A DNA stretch of 33,680 nt from Achromobacter pulmonis (GTDB lineage: Bacteria > Pseudomonadota > Gammaproteobacteria > Burkholderiales > Burkholderiaceae_B), in assembly GCF_002885955.2 (NCBI RefSeq), contig NZ_POQS01000003.1, positions 688,440 to 722,119 of the forward strand, read 5' to 3'. Positions 8,133-16,229 of this stretch are shown here, in pieces. Positions within the stretch are counted from its first letter, which is position 1. The number at the start of each line of letters is the position of its first letter. Made by a program: the position numbers and the translations under genes. Under the pieces are notes generated by a model. It was given only the letters and a program-made list of their open reading frames with translations. It did no database searches and had not been told where the DNA came from.

Positions 8133-9788
8133 TTACCCTCTTGAAATATCGTTATCCTTGGTTTCGCGAGCAAAAATCAGGCTTAACACTGTGCATGCGA
8201 TCGCGATCCCAACGGGGTAATACATCCCGGCGTATATGTTCCCGGTAGCCGCGACAATCGCAAACGCGGTGGCAGGCAAGAACCCACCAAACCATGCCGC
8301 GCTCATGTGATATGGAAATGACATGGCCGTGTACCGGATACGTGACGGGAACATTTCCAGGATTGAAGTCGTGGATGGCGCAAATGTAATGGTCCCAAAG
8401 GTAAGCAGCACCATCAGCAGCGCGACAATGGCTGGTGCATTGATTTCTTCCGGATTTGCGCTGCCAAGCGGATAGTTTGTCGCAATGAGTGCCTCACGCA
8501 ATTGCGAATCAAACCTCCGTTTTTCTTCGGCTGCATTTGGCGCGTCTGCCTTGTAAGAGGTGATCACTTTGTCGCCGATGCGAACTTCAGCCGTTCCGGA
8601 CGAGGTATGCGTGCTGGTGTAGTTCAGTCCCAGCGTGGTCATTGCGTTGGTGGCGACGTCGCACGGCGAGGTGAATTTTGCCGTGCCGAGCAGGTTGAAC
8701 TGGAAAGAGCAATCGGCAGGATCGGATGCAATGGTGATCGGAGCGTTCTCCTGTGCCCGTTGCAGCGCCGGATTCGCAAAGTGCGTCAGCCCCTGAAAAA
8801 TCGGAATGGTCAAAATTGCCGCCAGCACATACCCGCCAACGTAGACCGGGCGCCGTCCGATGCGGTCCGATAGGTTGGCGAAGACGATATAAAGCGGAGC
8901 AGTGAGCAGCGTCGCTGCGATCAGCATGAAGTTGGCCGTCAGCGTTTCGACTTTCAAGACCTTTGTCAGAAAGAACAGCGAGTAAAACTGTCCCGTGTAC
9001 CAGAGAACCGCTTGCGCAGGCAGGATGCACAGGACACCGATCAGCATCAATCTCAAGTTCTTCCAAGTACCGAACGCTTCGGCCAACGGCGACTTCGAGG
9101 CTCGGCCTTCTTCCTTCATTTTTTTGAACTCAGGCGATTCGTCCAGCTTCAACCGAATCCACAATGAAATGGCCAGAAGCAGAATGGAAACGATGAAGGG
9201 AACTCGCCATCCCCACGCCATAAAATTTTCTGCTCCCATCGTCAGGCGCATGGGGATGATGATCGCAACTGCCAACAAGAAGCCGGCTGCCGCCGTCATG
9301 ATCACGTATGCCGTCCACGTAGCCCTTTTGTTGCTTGGTGCGTGCTCGGCTACGTAGATCATGGCGCCGCCAAATTCCCCGCCAAGCGCCAGCCCCTGGA
9401 TCATCCGCATCAGTACAAAACCAATCGGCGCTATCAGACCCGCGGTTTCGTATGACGGGAGTACGCCGATCAGGAAAGTCGATCCTCCCATCAACACGAT
9501 AGTGACCAGGAAGGTGTACTTGCGACCGACGAGATCCCCAAGGCGCCCAAAGACGATTGCCCCGAATGGGCGCAGCATGAAGCCGGCCGCGAATCCAAGA
9601 AGTGTGAAAATGAAGCCATCCGTTGGGTTTACTCCGGAGAAAAATACCCTCGCGATCTCGGTGGCCAAAAGGCCAATCAAGAAGAAGTCGTAAAACTCGA
9701 ACACGGTGCCTAAGGATGCGGCAACAATGACTCGCCTGTCTTTTTTCGACATGGGCGTTGAATGTGTTGCAGATGCGGTTATGTCCAT
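8133..9788 (-). CDS. MFS transporter, metabolite:H+ symporter (MHS/ShiA-ProP-like)
   Basis: Start 9788 is chosen over 9860 because AGGAGGGG lies 4 bases before it; length 551. Twelve membrane segments are expected. MFS/MHS markers are FEFYDFFLIGLLA (30-42), GRLGDLVGRKYT (81-92), RMIQGLALGGEFGGA (128-142) with AEHAPSNKRATW, and LSDRIGRRPVY (306-316). It probably imports the organic acid that the following genes activate and oxidise. Unusual is a soluble stretch of about 115 residues (about 337-450) between two late membrane segments, with two cysteines (C360, C376), likely outside the membrane. It is the first gene of the minus-strand operon, and the inverted repeat at 9838-9857 lies 50 bases upstream. 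Confidence 0.92.
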   Translation of the reverse strand: MDITASATHSTPMSKKDRRVIVAASLGTVFEFYDFFLIGLLATEIARVFFSGVNPTDGFIFTLLGFAAGFMLRPFGAIVFGRLGDLVGRKYTFLVTIVLMGGSTFLIGVLPSYETAGLIAPIGFVLMRMIQGLALGGEFGGAMIYVAEHAPSNKRATWTAYVIMTAAAGFLLAVAIIIPMRLTMGAENFMAWGWRVPFIVSILLLAISLWIRLKLDESPEFKKMKEEGRASKSPLAEAFGTWKNLRLMLIGVLCILPAQAVLWYTGQFYSLFFLTKVLKVETLTANFMLIAATLLTAPLYIVFANLSDRIGRRPVYVGGYVLAAILTIPIFQGLTHFANPALQRAQENAPITIASDPADCSFQFNLLGTAKFTSPCDVATNAMTTLGLNYTSTHTSSGTAEVRIGDKVITSYKADAPNAAEEKRRFDSQLREALIATNYPLGSANPEEINAPAIVALLMVLLTFGTITFAPSTTSILEMFPSRIRYTAMSFPYHMSAAWFGGFLPATAFAIVAATGNIYAGMYYPVGIAIACTVLSLIFARETKDNDISRG

Positions 9789-9837
9789 TTCCCCTCCTAT
9801 GTGATGGGTACGTCTGGTGGTGTAGTCGATCCGGTTA

Positions 9838-9857
9838 CATGAGCAACTGAGCTCATG
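9838..9857. promoter_or_regulatory. Inverted repeat (CATGAGC-6-GCTCATG), candidate operator of the acyl-CoA operon
   Basis: Perfect 7-bp arms CATGAGC (9838-9844) and GCTCATG (9851-9857) surround a 6-base spacer, 50 bases before the transporter start. The size suits a TetR dimer, and the nearby TetR (3971-4804) is the obvious candidate. The match is structural only. Confidence 0.45.
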
Positions 9858-10069
9858 CACGGCTTTTTTTCAAATCGAGAGCCCTGTTGATGCGAAGAGT
9901 GGTCGGTTCCCCGAACCAGCTGTTTGCTTCCTGTGCTGCGCTACCGCTCCTCCGTAACAGTGCGCGGTGGTGTGTTGCATAGGCATTGCAGTCACGCCGT
10001 GGTTGTGTGTGCGCGAAACGATGGCTGTCTCCTCCACAAGCGGGGATCAACCCGCACGCGTGCCAATCG

Positions 10070-10098
10070 TTGACGCATTTATGTGAAAATAGGATAAT
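10070..10098 (+). promoter_or_regulatory. Sigma-70-like promoter TTGACG-17-GATAAT pointing right
   Basis: TTGACG (10070-10075) and GATAAT (10093-10098) are separated by exactly 17 bases, inside an AT-rich island. It points away from the acyl-CoA operon towards the integrase remnant at 10435, so it now has no evident intact target. The flanking bases 9858-10069 show no gene or other clear signal. Confidence 0.5.
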
Positions 10099-10122
10099 TT
10101 AAAATATAAAACATGTACATAT

Positions 10123-10145
10123 TAGGGAAAACCCTACATATGTAG
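10123..10145. promoter_or_regulatory. Two nested palindromes downstream of the orphan promoter
   Basis: TAGGG-AAAA-CCCTA (10123-10136) overlaps the perfect 12-bp palindrome CTACATATGTAG (10134-10145). They begin 25 bases after the -10 box at 10093-10098, so they would fall in the early transcribed region. They could be an operator for a dimeric repressor, or a hairpin in the leader. Confidence 0.4.
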
Positions 10146-10434
10146 ATTTGTAGGGGGGGCAGCGGTTCAGTTGTATCTGGCGGCTCTGAAAGCAGGCGCA
10201 ACTGGACAGCATCGAGGCGTGCTAGGGCGTCGTTGCGATTTACGAGGGAGTGCGCGTGGTTGTAGCGACCGGGAGATCTCGGCCGACCCAGTCGACGGGG
10301 ATTATCCTGCAGGTCATCCAGTTAAAGGATCTGTGGATTGCAGCTCGCTTTGGCGTTGGGGTGTTCGCGTGTGCAATGGACCTGCAGCTTTCTCCGGTAG
10401 AGTGACATCAACACCGGCCAACCTGCCCAAACGC
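10146..10434. other. Stretch without recognisable gene
   Basis: An open frame runs through from 10171 into the integrase remnant, but its first 88 codons resemble nothing I recognise and do not match the integrase linker. It is probably unrelated sequence joined to the remnant. Confidence 0.4.
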
Positions 10435-10671
10435 CTGCCCGCGCTCCAGGTGCCCGCATACGCAATGCCCAGACCTTCGAAATTGCAGCGTGAGCGCAAC
10501 CGGCTCCTGGATTTGTTTGAGGCGCTCTCCAACCTGCGCGTCGAGGACTATGCCAAGATGGTGGGCAAGTCTGGGCGTTGGGTTAGTTATGAGATCCAGG
10601 CTAGCCACCTGCTGGCACTGAGCGTCGTACACCGTGGTGCACGAATTCCAGACTGGCAACTGGCTCATTGA
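10435..10671 (+). pseudogene. Remnant of a second ICE integrase (C-terminal domain)
   Basis: The translation LPALQVPAYAMPRPSKLQRE, followed by LLDLFEALSNLRVEDYAKMV, GRWVSYEIQASHLLALSV and RIPDWQL, aligns without gaps to about 77 residues of the integrase at 789-2759 (its LPAVDTPDYAKPKLSDLQRE onward). After DWQL the frame ends (AH, stop), whereas the intact protein continues DPLKGRLVRAVL into the toxin-binding-like part. The catalytic domain is absent. Many residues and most codon third positions differ, so this comes from another integrase of the same family and not from a recent duplication. It marks an earlier element or a joint between two islands. Confidence 0.85.
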
Positions 10672-10867
10672 CCCTAACCCCGAATTAGTCCGGATCAGAA
10701 GTAGAGATTTCCGTCTGGGAACGGAGCGACGGATTGGCGCTAGACTCTCATACCAGAACGCATCGAACTCTCGCTGTGCGTGCTAGCTAGTTGGCTGACC
10801 ACGATTATTCTGCGACATTATCGCCGACGGTGCCGCCACTAGGGTCAACGTCAACGCCTTGCAGGTG

Positions 10868-11557
10868 TTAAAGCGCTCCGGCCGAGTACTGGCGGACAAT
10901 TTCCAGTATTCCGTTAATCAGAAACTGGATGCCCATGCAGACCAGCAAGAACCCCATCACGCGCGAGATCGCCTCTACTCCGCCCTCACCGATCAGTTCG
11001 TTGATTCGCCCGGCACTGCGCAGGCAGCACCAGAAAATCAGCCCAAGCAAAGAGAAAATAATAAAGGGCGCCACCATCAACGTCAGGGTCGAATAGGAAA
11101 CGGAGCCCGGCTGGGTCGATGCCGCGGCGCTGATGATAAAGGCGATCGTGCCAGGGCCTGCCGTTCCCGGTAATGCCAGGGGGACGAACGCAATATTGAC
11201 GGGTTTGCGCTGTGCCAAGGCGTCGGCGTTGGCTTCGGCCTCGGGCATATCGACTGTGTTCTGCGTCGGAAACAGCATCGTGAATCCGATGAATGCCACA
11301 ATCAGTCCGCCCGCGATACGCAACCCCGGAATCGAGATGCCAAATGAACGCATTACCCACTGGCCCGCGAAGTAGGTGACCAGCATGATGAGTACGACGT
11401 AAATGGCGGCTTGCGTAATCTGTCGATTACGCTCTTTCCAAGGGATATTACGGCCCAACGAAAGCAGTAGCGTGACGGACGTCAACGGGTTGGCCAGTGG
11501 TAGCATGAGCGTTAGTCCAAGCCCGACGACGGTGAACAGTTCAATGATCGCGTCCAT
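10868..11557 (-). CDS. MarC-family integral membrane protein
   Basis: The product is about 229 residues with six expected membrane segments. MarC/UPF0056 hallmarks are LMLPLANPLTSVTLLLSL near the N-terminus and NIAFVPLALPGTAGPGTIA in the middle, with a hydrophilic loop between about 100 and 120. The family sits in the inner membrane. It is named after the E. coli marC gene but is not a proven drug exporter, and transport of small neutral compounds has been proposed. The start is ATG 11557; a TTG at 11560 is closer to the AAGGA site (9 against 12 bases). It follows the remains of pqiC by 59 bases on the same strand and may have been the last gene of that transcript. Confidence 0.9.
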   Translation of the reverse strand: MDAIIELFTVVGLGLTLMLPLANPLTSVTLLLSLGRNIPWKERNRQITQAAIYVVLIMLVTYFAGQWVMRSFGISIPGLRIAGGLIVAFIGFTMLFPTQNTVDMPEAEANADALAQRKPVNIAFVPLALPGTAGPGTIAFIISAAASTQPGSVSYSTLTLMVAPFIIFSLLGLIFWCCLRSAGRINELIGEGGVEAISRVMGFLLVCMGIQFLINGILEIVRQYSAGAL

Positions 11558-12192
11558 CAAGATTTGATTTCCTTAGAAAACGGTGTGACTTTGCATTGTT
11601 CAGTAGAGCGCTGGTGCTATGGCGTGACCATCGCCGGGCTTGGTCGCGTGATGTCGCCCTCTTCCGGACAATCCGCTCGTCGCGAGCGGGCCCACTCGCG
11701 CGCACCCATGGCAATGTCGGCCGCCAGCATGGCAACCATGCGCTGTTGAGCCTGCGCTAATTCAGGATATCCTCCTCGCGCGCGTTCATCCAGGCGGCTG
11801 CGGCAGACCAGCCGGGCATTTCCAGAGTCATCTGCAAAACCCAGGCTCCAGTCAGCATCGAGCTGGGCTCGTTCCCCGGGCCAGCCATCGAAGCGCCGGA
11901 CTTGCAGTTTGACTCTCAGTGCCGGTTTGCCTGCTGGCACGGCCAAGCCGGCGATATCCTGGGTAGCCAGGCGATGTGTCAGCTCAGTCGATAACGCACT
12001 ACGGAACTCGTCAGCCAGAGAGCCGGGCCAGCGCTCGTCGTCGAGCACAAAAATATCGGTGGAACCCCGCCGCACGACCCACTGCGGCTGGTCGAGCTGT
12101 GCCGGTATACCAACCGGCAATACGTCGATAAAGAAAGGCGCTGGCTCTGCTGATGCTGTGGCTTCAGGAGCGGGCGACAACAGCGTGTGATA

Positions 12193-12202
12193 ACGAATTG
12201 GT
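12193..12202. repeat. Left copy of the 10-bp target duplication of the IS5-type element
   Basis: ACGAATTGGT here recurs at 13880-13889 on the other side of the element. One copy belongs to the pqiC coding sequence (PIR codons on the minus strand). Confidence 0.8.
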
Positions 12203-12317
12203 CGGCCCTGAAATATCCCCTCAACCCGCATGAACACTGATAATTGGGGCAATTTCCGATACCCGGAACTCCCAGTTTGTTGTTCAATAGAGGCTGTTTT
12301 CTGGGAGTTTTGTTTCG

Positions 12318-13829
12318 ATGTTTGCCTGTCCTGCCACCGATGATTTTTTCCGTTCTCGCATTGATCAGATGATTGACCTGCTTCACCCGTTGGCGGTGCT
12401 GTCCTCGCGCATGCCATGGCAAGAACTTGAGGCTCGGGTGGCACATTTGTTCGTTCGTAAAGCGCACGAAGGGGTGGCGATGCCGGATCTGGACTTGTTT
12501 GGCGAGAAGGCGCAGCGTCAGACCTCGCGCAGCAATGCCGGCCGTCCACGTGTGCCGCTTCGGATCATGATTTCGCTGCTGTATCTGAAGCATGCGTTCA
12601 ACGAATCGGATGAGGGCGTGGTTGAGCGTTGGGGTGAAACCCCAACATGGCAGTTCTTTGCGGGTCAGGCGTATTTTGAACATCATCGTCCTTGCGATGC
12701 CACCACGTTGGTGAAGTTTCGCAAGCTGTTGGGCGAAGAAGGGGTTGAAGAGTTGCTGGCACAGACCATCAACGTGGCCGTCGAACTCAAGCTGATCAAG
12801 CCCCAGGAGTTGAGCCGCGTGATTGTGGACAGCACCGTGCAGGAGAAGGCGATTGCACATCCTACGGACAGCCGCCTGTTAGAGACCGCGCGGATCAAAC
12901 TGGTGGACGCCGCCAAAGCAGTGGGTATTTCGCTCAAGCAGACCTTTGCCAAAGAAGGTGCACAACTGAGCCGCCAAGCGGGCCGTTATGCCCATGCCCG
13001 CCAGTTCAAACGCATGCGCCGGGCCATTAAACGTCAACGAACCATTGTGGGTCGCCTGTCGCGTGAGGTGGATCGCAAGGCCAACATGCTGGGCCAGGCG
13101 GTACGCGCCGCCCTGGATGAGGTCTTGAACAAGGCAAATCGTATCGCGGCCCAAAGCGCTCAGCGCAAGAGCGTCAACGGCCAGCCCAAGCTGTACGCCT
13201 GGCACGCCCCGGAAGTCGACTGCATCAGCAAGGGTAAAGCGCGTCGGCCCTATGAGTTCGGTGTCAAGGTCGGGATAGCCAGCACGTTCAAAGGCAATTT
13301 GATCGTAGGCGCGCGGGCATTTCATCGCAATCCGTACGATGGGCATACGCTCAACGAACAGTTGGAACAGGCCGCGATTCTGATGCAAGACTGTGCGGCG
13401 CAGGCACCCGACATGGTCTTTGTAGACCTGGGTTACCGGGGCGTGGATGCCGACAATCCGCAGGTGCGCATTGTGCATCGTGGCAAGCCAAAACGGCTGA
13501 CGGCGTTGGAGCGAAAGCAACTGAAACGACGCCAAGCCATTGAACCGATCATTGGTCATTTGAAAGCGGATCACCGGATGGATCGCTGTCACCTTAAAGG
13601 TGAAGAAGGCGACCGGCTGCATGCGGTGTTGTGCGCGGCGGGCTATAACCTCAAGTGGTTGCTGCGTATGATTGCCAAGAAGGGGGTGCCCTTCATGCAG
13701 ATCCTTTTTTTGCGCCTGAAAAAAGGCACCGCCGTGAGGACGATTCTGACGGCATTGGCGTGGTTGGGGGATGCTGACCGGTTAAACCGTCATCATAGCG
13801 TCATGCAAAGACCCGTGTTGGCGGCGTGA
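12318..13829 (+). CDS. IS5-type DDE transposase
   Basis: The transposase of 503 residues has an N-terminal DUF772-like domain (GRPRVPLRIMISLLYLKHAF near 75) and a split DDE catalytic core. The visible acidic triad is D171 (VIVDSTVQEKAI), D370 (MVFVDLGYRGVD) and E409 (RRQAIEPIIGHLKADHRM), followed by CHLKGEEGDRLHAVLCAAGY. An Arg/Lys-rich helical insert lies between the first two acids (about 205-255). GGGAG lies 9 bases upstream of the ATG. The frame is full length, so the element could still move. It is transcribed against the pqi operon. Confidence 0.92.
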   Translation: MFACPATDDFFRSRIDQMIDLLHPLAVLSSRMPWQELEARVAHLFVRKAHEGVAMPDLDLFGEKAQRQTSRSNAGRPRVPLRIMISLLYLKHAFNESDEGVVERWGETPTWQFFAGQAYFEHHRPCDATTLVKFRKLLGEEGVEELLAQTINVAVELKLIKPQELSRVIVDSTVQEKAIAHPTDSRLLETARIKLVDAAKAVGISLKQTFAKEGAQLSRQAGRYAHARQFKRMRRAIKRQRTIVGRLSREVDRKANMLGQAVRAALDEVLNKANRIAAQSAQRKSVNGQPKLYAWHAPEVDCISKGKARRPYEFGVKVGIASTFKGNLIVGARAFHRNPYDGHTLNEQLEQAAILMQDCAAQAPDMVFVDLGYRGVDADNPQVRIVHRGKPKRLTALERKQLKRRQAIEPIIGHLKADHRMDRCHLKGEEGDRLHAVLCAAGYNLKWLLRMIAKKGVPFMQILFLRLKKGTAVRTILTALAWLGDADRLNRHHSVMQRPVLAA

Positions 13830-13843
13830 CGCTGCGTCTTGAA

Positions 13844-13859
13844 TGACCGTTTTCGGTCA
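13844..13859 (+). terminator. Hairpin after the transposase gene
   Basis: TGACCG-TTTT-CGGTCA forms a 6-bp stem with a 4-base loop 15 bases after the transposase stop, followed by AAAATG and not by a T-run. It may be a weak terminator, or part of the element's right end. Confidence 0.35.
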
Positions 13860-13879
13860 AAATGAATAAATCAGCATCG

Positions 13880-13889
13880 ACGAATTGGT
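13880..13889. repeat. Right copy of the 10-bp target duplication of the IS5-type element
   Basis: ACGAATTGGT is identical to 12193-12202 and flanks the right end of the element. Confidence 0.8.
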
Positions 13890-13953
13890 GTTGAGGCGGT
13901 GCAGCCTGCCAGGCAGACGCCGAGCGCGATCAGGGTAAGACGGATGGGGCGAT

Positions 13954-15609
13954 TCATTGCAGCGGCTCCTGCTGGGAAGAGGTAGATCGGGTTGCGCTGA
14001 CCGTCGACGGGTTGCTGGGCCGGCCGCGCAATAGGGACTCGGGATGGCGTCCAAGCAGATCGGTCAGCACGCGGATTGATCTTGCAGTGCGCTGCACTTC
14101 TTGCAGGGTCTGGTCCAGGCTCTGTTGTAGCGGGGCATCTTCGACCAACATGCCTTGCGCGGTACCCAGCGTCTGCCGGGCGAGCCGCAGGGTCTTCGCT
14201 GTTTCGGGTAGCGTCTGATTGTTGACCTGCTTCAGCATCTTGCTTAGGTTCGCCAGTGTCGCATCCAGATTGCGTCCGATCGATTCGATCGGCACCTGGT
14301 CGAGTTTGCCGACGATGTTGGCGACCTGCTCCTGCACCCGGTCGAAACTGCCGCTGATGGTGGGTAGGGACAGTGGCCGCGCTGACTCATCGAACGCCAC
14401 GTTGGGCGCATTTTGTACAAAGTCCAGCGAGATATACAGCTGCCCGGTCAGCAAATTACCCGAGCGGGCCTGTGCGCGTAGGCCATGCTCGACCATGCTG
14501 CGCAGAAACCGGGCGGCTCGTTGCTGTGTGTCGCCTTCGAGCAGGGGGAGTTTTTCCCGCACGCTGCCCAGGCGCTGCGGGTACACCACAATGCCTACGA
14601 TGGTAGGGAAGCGGCGTTTATCTTTATCGTAGTCCAGGCTCATCGATACGACCTTGCCCAGATTCATTCCGGCAAACTGCACCGGTGCACCGACAGACAG
14701 ACCAGGCAGCGACTGTTCGAATCTCAGCTGGATGAACTGCGCCGGGCCGTCCGGCTTAGCCATGGCGCTGGCCTGATCCGGCGCCAGTGTGTACTGCGTA
14801 TGTTCGGGCGCTTCGTCGGCCTGACTGTACACGGGCGCCGCGAACGCGATGCCACCTGCGACAATCGTGGCCAGGGACTGCGTCTTGAGCTTGAGTCCCT
14901 CGGCACCCAGCGAGACATCCACACCGCTGGCATTCCAAAATCGGGTGTCGGCGGTGACGTAGCGGTCATAAGGCGCGTCAATGAATATCTGCAGGCTGAC
15001 GTGTTTGCCATCGCTGTCGAGTTGGTACGAGGCCACGCGGCCTACCGGAATGCGGCGGTAATAGACGGGTGAATTGATGTCCAGCGAACCCAGGTCTTCG
15101 GTAAGAAGGACGAAGGACTTGCCGGGCGTTCCGCCTACCACTGTAGGGGGCGTTTCCAAGCCAACGAAGGCATTGCCCGTCTCTCGTTCGGCCCCGGCAT
15201 CCGCCGCGACGTACGCGCCCGAAAGCAGCGTGTCGACGCCCGATATGCCTCCGACGCCGATGCGGGGGCGTACAACCCAGAAACGGGTGTCTTTGCGCGT
15301 CAAACTGGCCGCGCTCTTGGTCAGCGATACGGTGGCGATAACGTGCGAACCGTCGTCGCTCAGTGTGATCTCGGAGACGACGCCCACAGTTACATCTCTG
15401 TACTTGACCGGCGTCTTGCCGGCTTCCAGTCCGGCTGCCGTGGTAAATCTGATGGTGATCTCGGGGCCCGCCGACAGTATGGCATGAACCAGCATTGACA
15501 GGCCGATCAATGCGGCCAGGCCCGGTATCAGCCACACCAGCGAAATGCGTCGACGAGGGCCGAGGGGAGGATCAGCAGGTTCAGGAACTTGTCTGGATAC
15601 GTCGTTCAT
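13954..15609 (-). CDS. pqiB: PqiB-like MCE-domain protein (intermembrane lipid transport)
   Basis: The protein of 551 residues has one N-terminal membrane segment (about 25-47, ISLVWLIPGLAALIGLSMLV) and three MCE domains beginning near residues 50, 165 and 295. MCE signs are AGLEAGKTPVKYRDVTVG, SPVYYRRIPVGRV and GLSVGAPVQFAGMNLGKV. A helical coiled region follows from about 430 to 515. PqiB forms a hexameric tunnel that carries lipids between inner and outer membranes. It overlaps pqiA2 by 4 bases (ATGA) and pqiC by 4 bases, so the whole operon is translationally coupled. The length agrees with E. coli PqiB. Full length and apparently intact, in contrast to its partner pqiC. Confidence 0.93.
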   Translation of the reverse strand: MNDVSRQVPEPADPPLGPRRRISLVWLIPGLAALIGLSMLVHAILSAGPEITIRFTTAAGLEAGKTPVKYRDVTVGVVSEITLSDDGSHVIATVSLTKSAASLTRKDTRFWVVRPRIGVGGISGVDTLLSGAYVAADAGAERETGNAFVGLETPPTVVGGTPGKSFVLLTEDLGSLDINSPVYYRRIPVGRVASYQLDSDGKHVSLQIFIDAPYDRYVTADTRFWNASGVDVSLGAEGLKLKTQSLATIVAGGIAFAAPVYSQADEAPEHTQYTLAPDQASAMAKPDGPAQFIQLRFEQSLPGLSVGAPVQFAGMNLGKVVSMSLDYDKDKRRFPTIVGIVVYPQRLGSVREKLPLLEGDTQQRAARFLRSMVEHGLRAQARSGNLLTGQLYISLDFVQNAPNVAFDESARPLSLPTISGSFDRVQEQVANIVGKLDQVPIESIGRNLDATLANLSKMLKQVNNQTLPETAKTLRLARQTLGTAQGMLVEDAPLQQSLDQTLQEVQRTARSIRVLTDLLGRHPESLLRGRPSNPSTVSATRSTSSQQEPLQ

Positions 15610-16229
15610 TCTTTGTCACCATCCCAGATGAGGCGGGGGTCGAAATTCATGGCCGAGAGCATGGTCAGAATCACCACCACGCCGAAGAAGAGGATGCCGA
15701 CGCGTGGCTCGATGACGCTCAGCCCCTGGAATTGAACGAGGGCGGCGACGACTGCCACCACCAATACATCGAGCATGGACCAGTAGCCGATAAGCTCGAC
15801 CATGCGATAGAGTTTGGCCCGCTCATGCGGAGCCCGGCGGCTGCGGCGCTGCGACGCCGTCAACAGCAGCCCCAAGGCCAGAAACTTGCAGCAAGGTATG
15901 GCCACGCTGGCGATGAAGATCACCAGGGCGATGCCGTAAGAGCCCGACTTCCAAAAGGCGATGACACCACTCATGATGGTGCTCTCGCTGCCATTGCCGA
16001 ACAGGCTCGTATACATGACTGGCAGCACATTGGCCGGAATGTAGAAAATCAGGCTCGCGATCAGCAAGGCCCAGGCACGCATGATGCTGTCGGGATGGCG
16101 ACGGTGCAGCGTGGTACCGCAGCGCGGACATGAAGCAGGCTTGGTTTCGGTTGGCGTGTCTTCACAAACGAATGTGCAGACGTGGCAGGCGATCACGCCC
16201 AACTGACTCGCAAAAGGAGGACCGTTCAT
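15606..16229 (-). CDS. pqiA: PqiA-like inner-membrane protein, second half
   Basis: The start is 16229 (MNGPPFASQLGV), overlapping the stop of the upstream pqiA gene by 4 bases; a longer open frame to 16829 is only a run through the other gene. The product of 207 residues begins with a zinc-ribbon-like pair of cysteine knuckles, CHVC and CPRC, at about 15-42. Four membrane segments follow, from IPANVLPVMYTSLFGNGSES to VGILFFGVVVILTMLSAMNF. Together with the preceding gene it covers the two repeats that form one PqiA polypeptide in E. coli. PqiA partners the PqiB tunnel in the inner membrane. Confidence 0.9.
   Translation of the reverse strand: MNGPPFASQLGVIACHVCTFVCEDTPTETKPASCPRCGTTLHRRHPDSIMRAWALLIASLIFYIPANVLPVMYTSLFGNGSESTIMSGVIAFWKSGSYGIALVIFIASVAIPCCKFLALGLLLTASQRRSRRAPHERAKLYRMVELIGYWSMLDVLVVAVVAALVQFQGLSVIEPRVGILFFGVVVILTMLSAMNFDPRLIWDGDKE

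Larger units (their letters stand above)
12203..13879 (+). mobile_element. IS5/IS1182-type insertion sequence in pqiC (about 1.68 kb)
   Basis: The limits are set by the 10-bp direct repeats and by restoration of the pqiC frame, so they are precise to within the repeat. The outer ends match only partly as inverted repeats: CGGCCCTGAAATATCC at the left against CGATGCTGATTTATTC at the right read inwards, 11 of 16 positions. One transposase gene fills it. The exact subgroup is not resolved; a 10-bp duplication is longer than that of IS5 itself. Confidence 0.85.
11617..13957 (-). pseudogene. pqiC: PqiC-like outer-membrane lipoprotein, interrupted by an IS
   Basis: The 5' part (13957-13880) encodes MNRPIRLTLIALGVCLAGCT, a lipoprotein signal with lipobox LAGC, and starts in an ATGA overlap with pqiB. 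The rest (12202-11617) continues PIRYHTLLSPAPEA and runs about 195 residues to VTP-stop, matching the PqiC/DUF330 auxiliary lipoprotein. It includes PFFIDVLPVGIPAQLDQPQWV. Removing 12203-13889 rebuilds one continuous frame across STPIRYHTLL, so an otherwise healthy gene was disrupted by the IS. PqiC anchors the PqiB tunnel at the outer membrane, so the exported lipid path is probably incomplete in this copy. Coordinates include the inserted element. Confidence 0.88.

Noticed and set aside
10134..10145. CTACATATGTAG as a quorum-sensing (lux box) site
   Set aside because: It is too short and lacks the lux-box core, and no LuxR-type gene is present.
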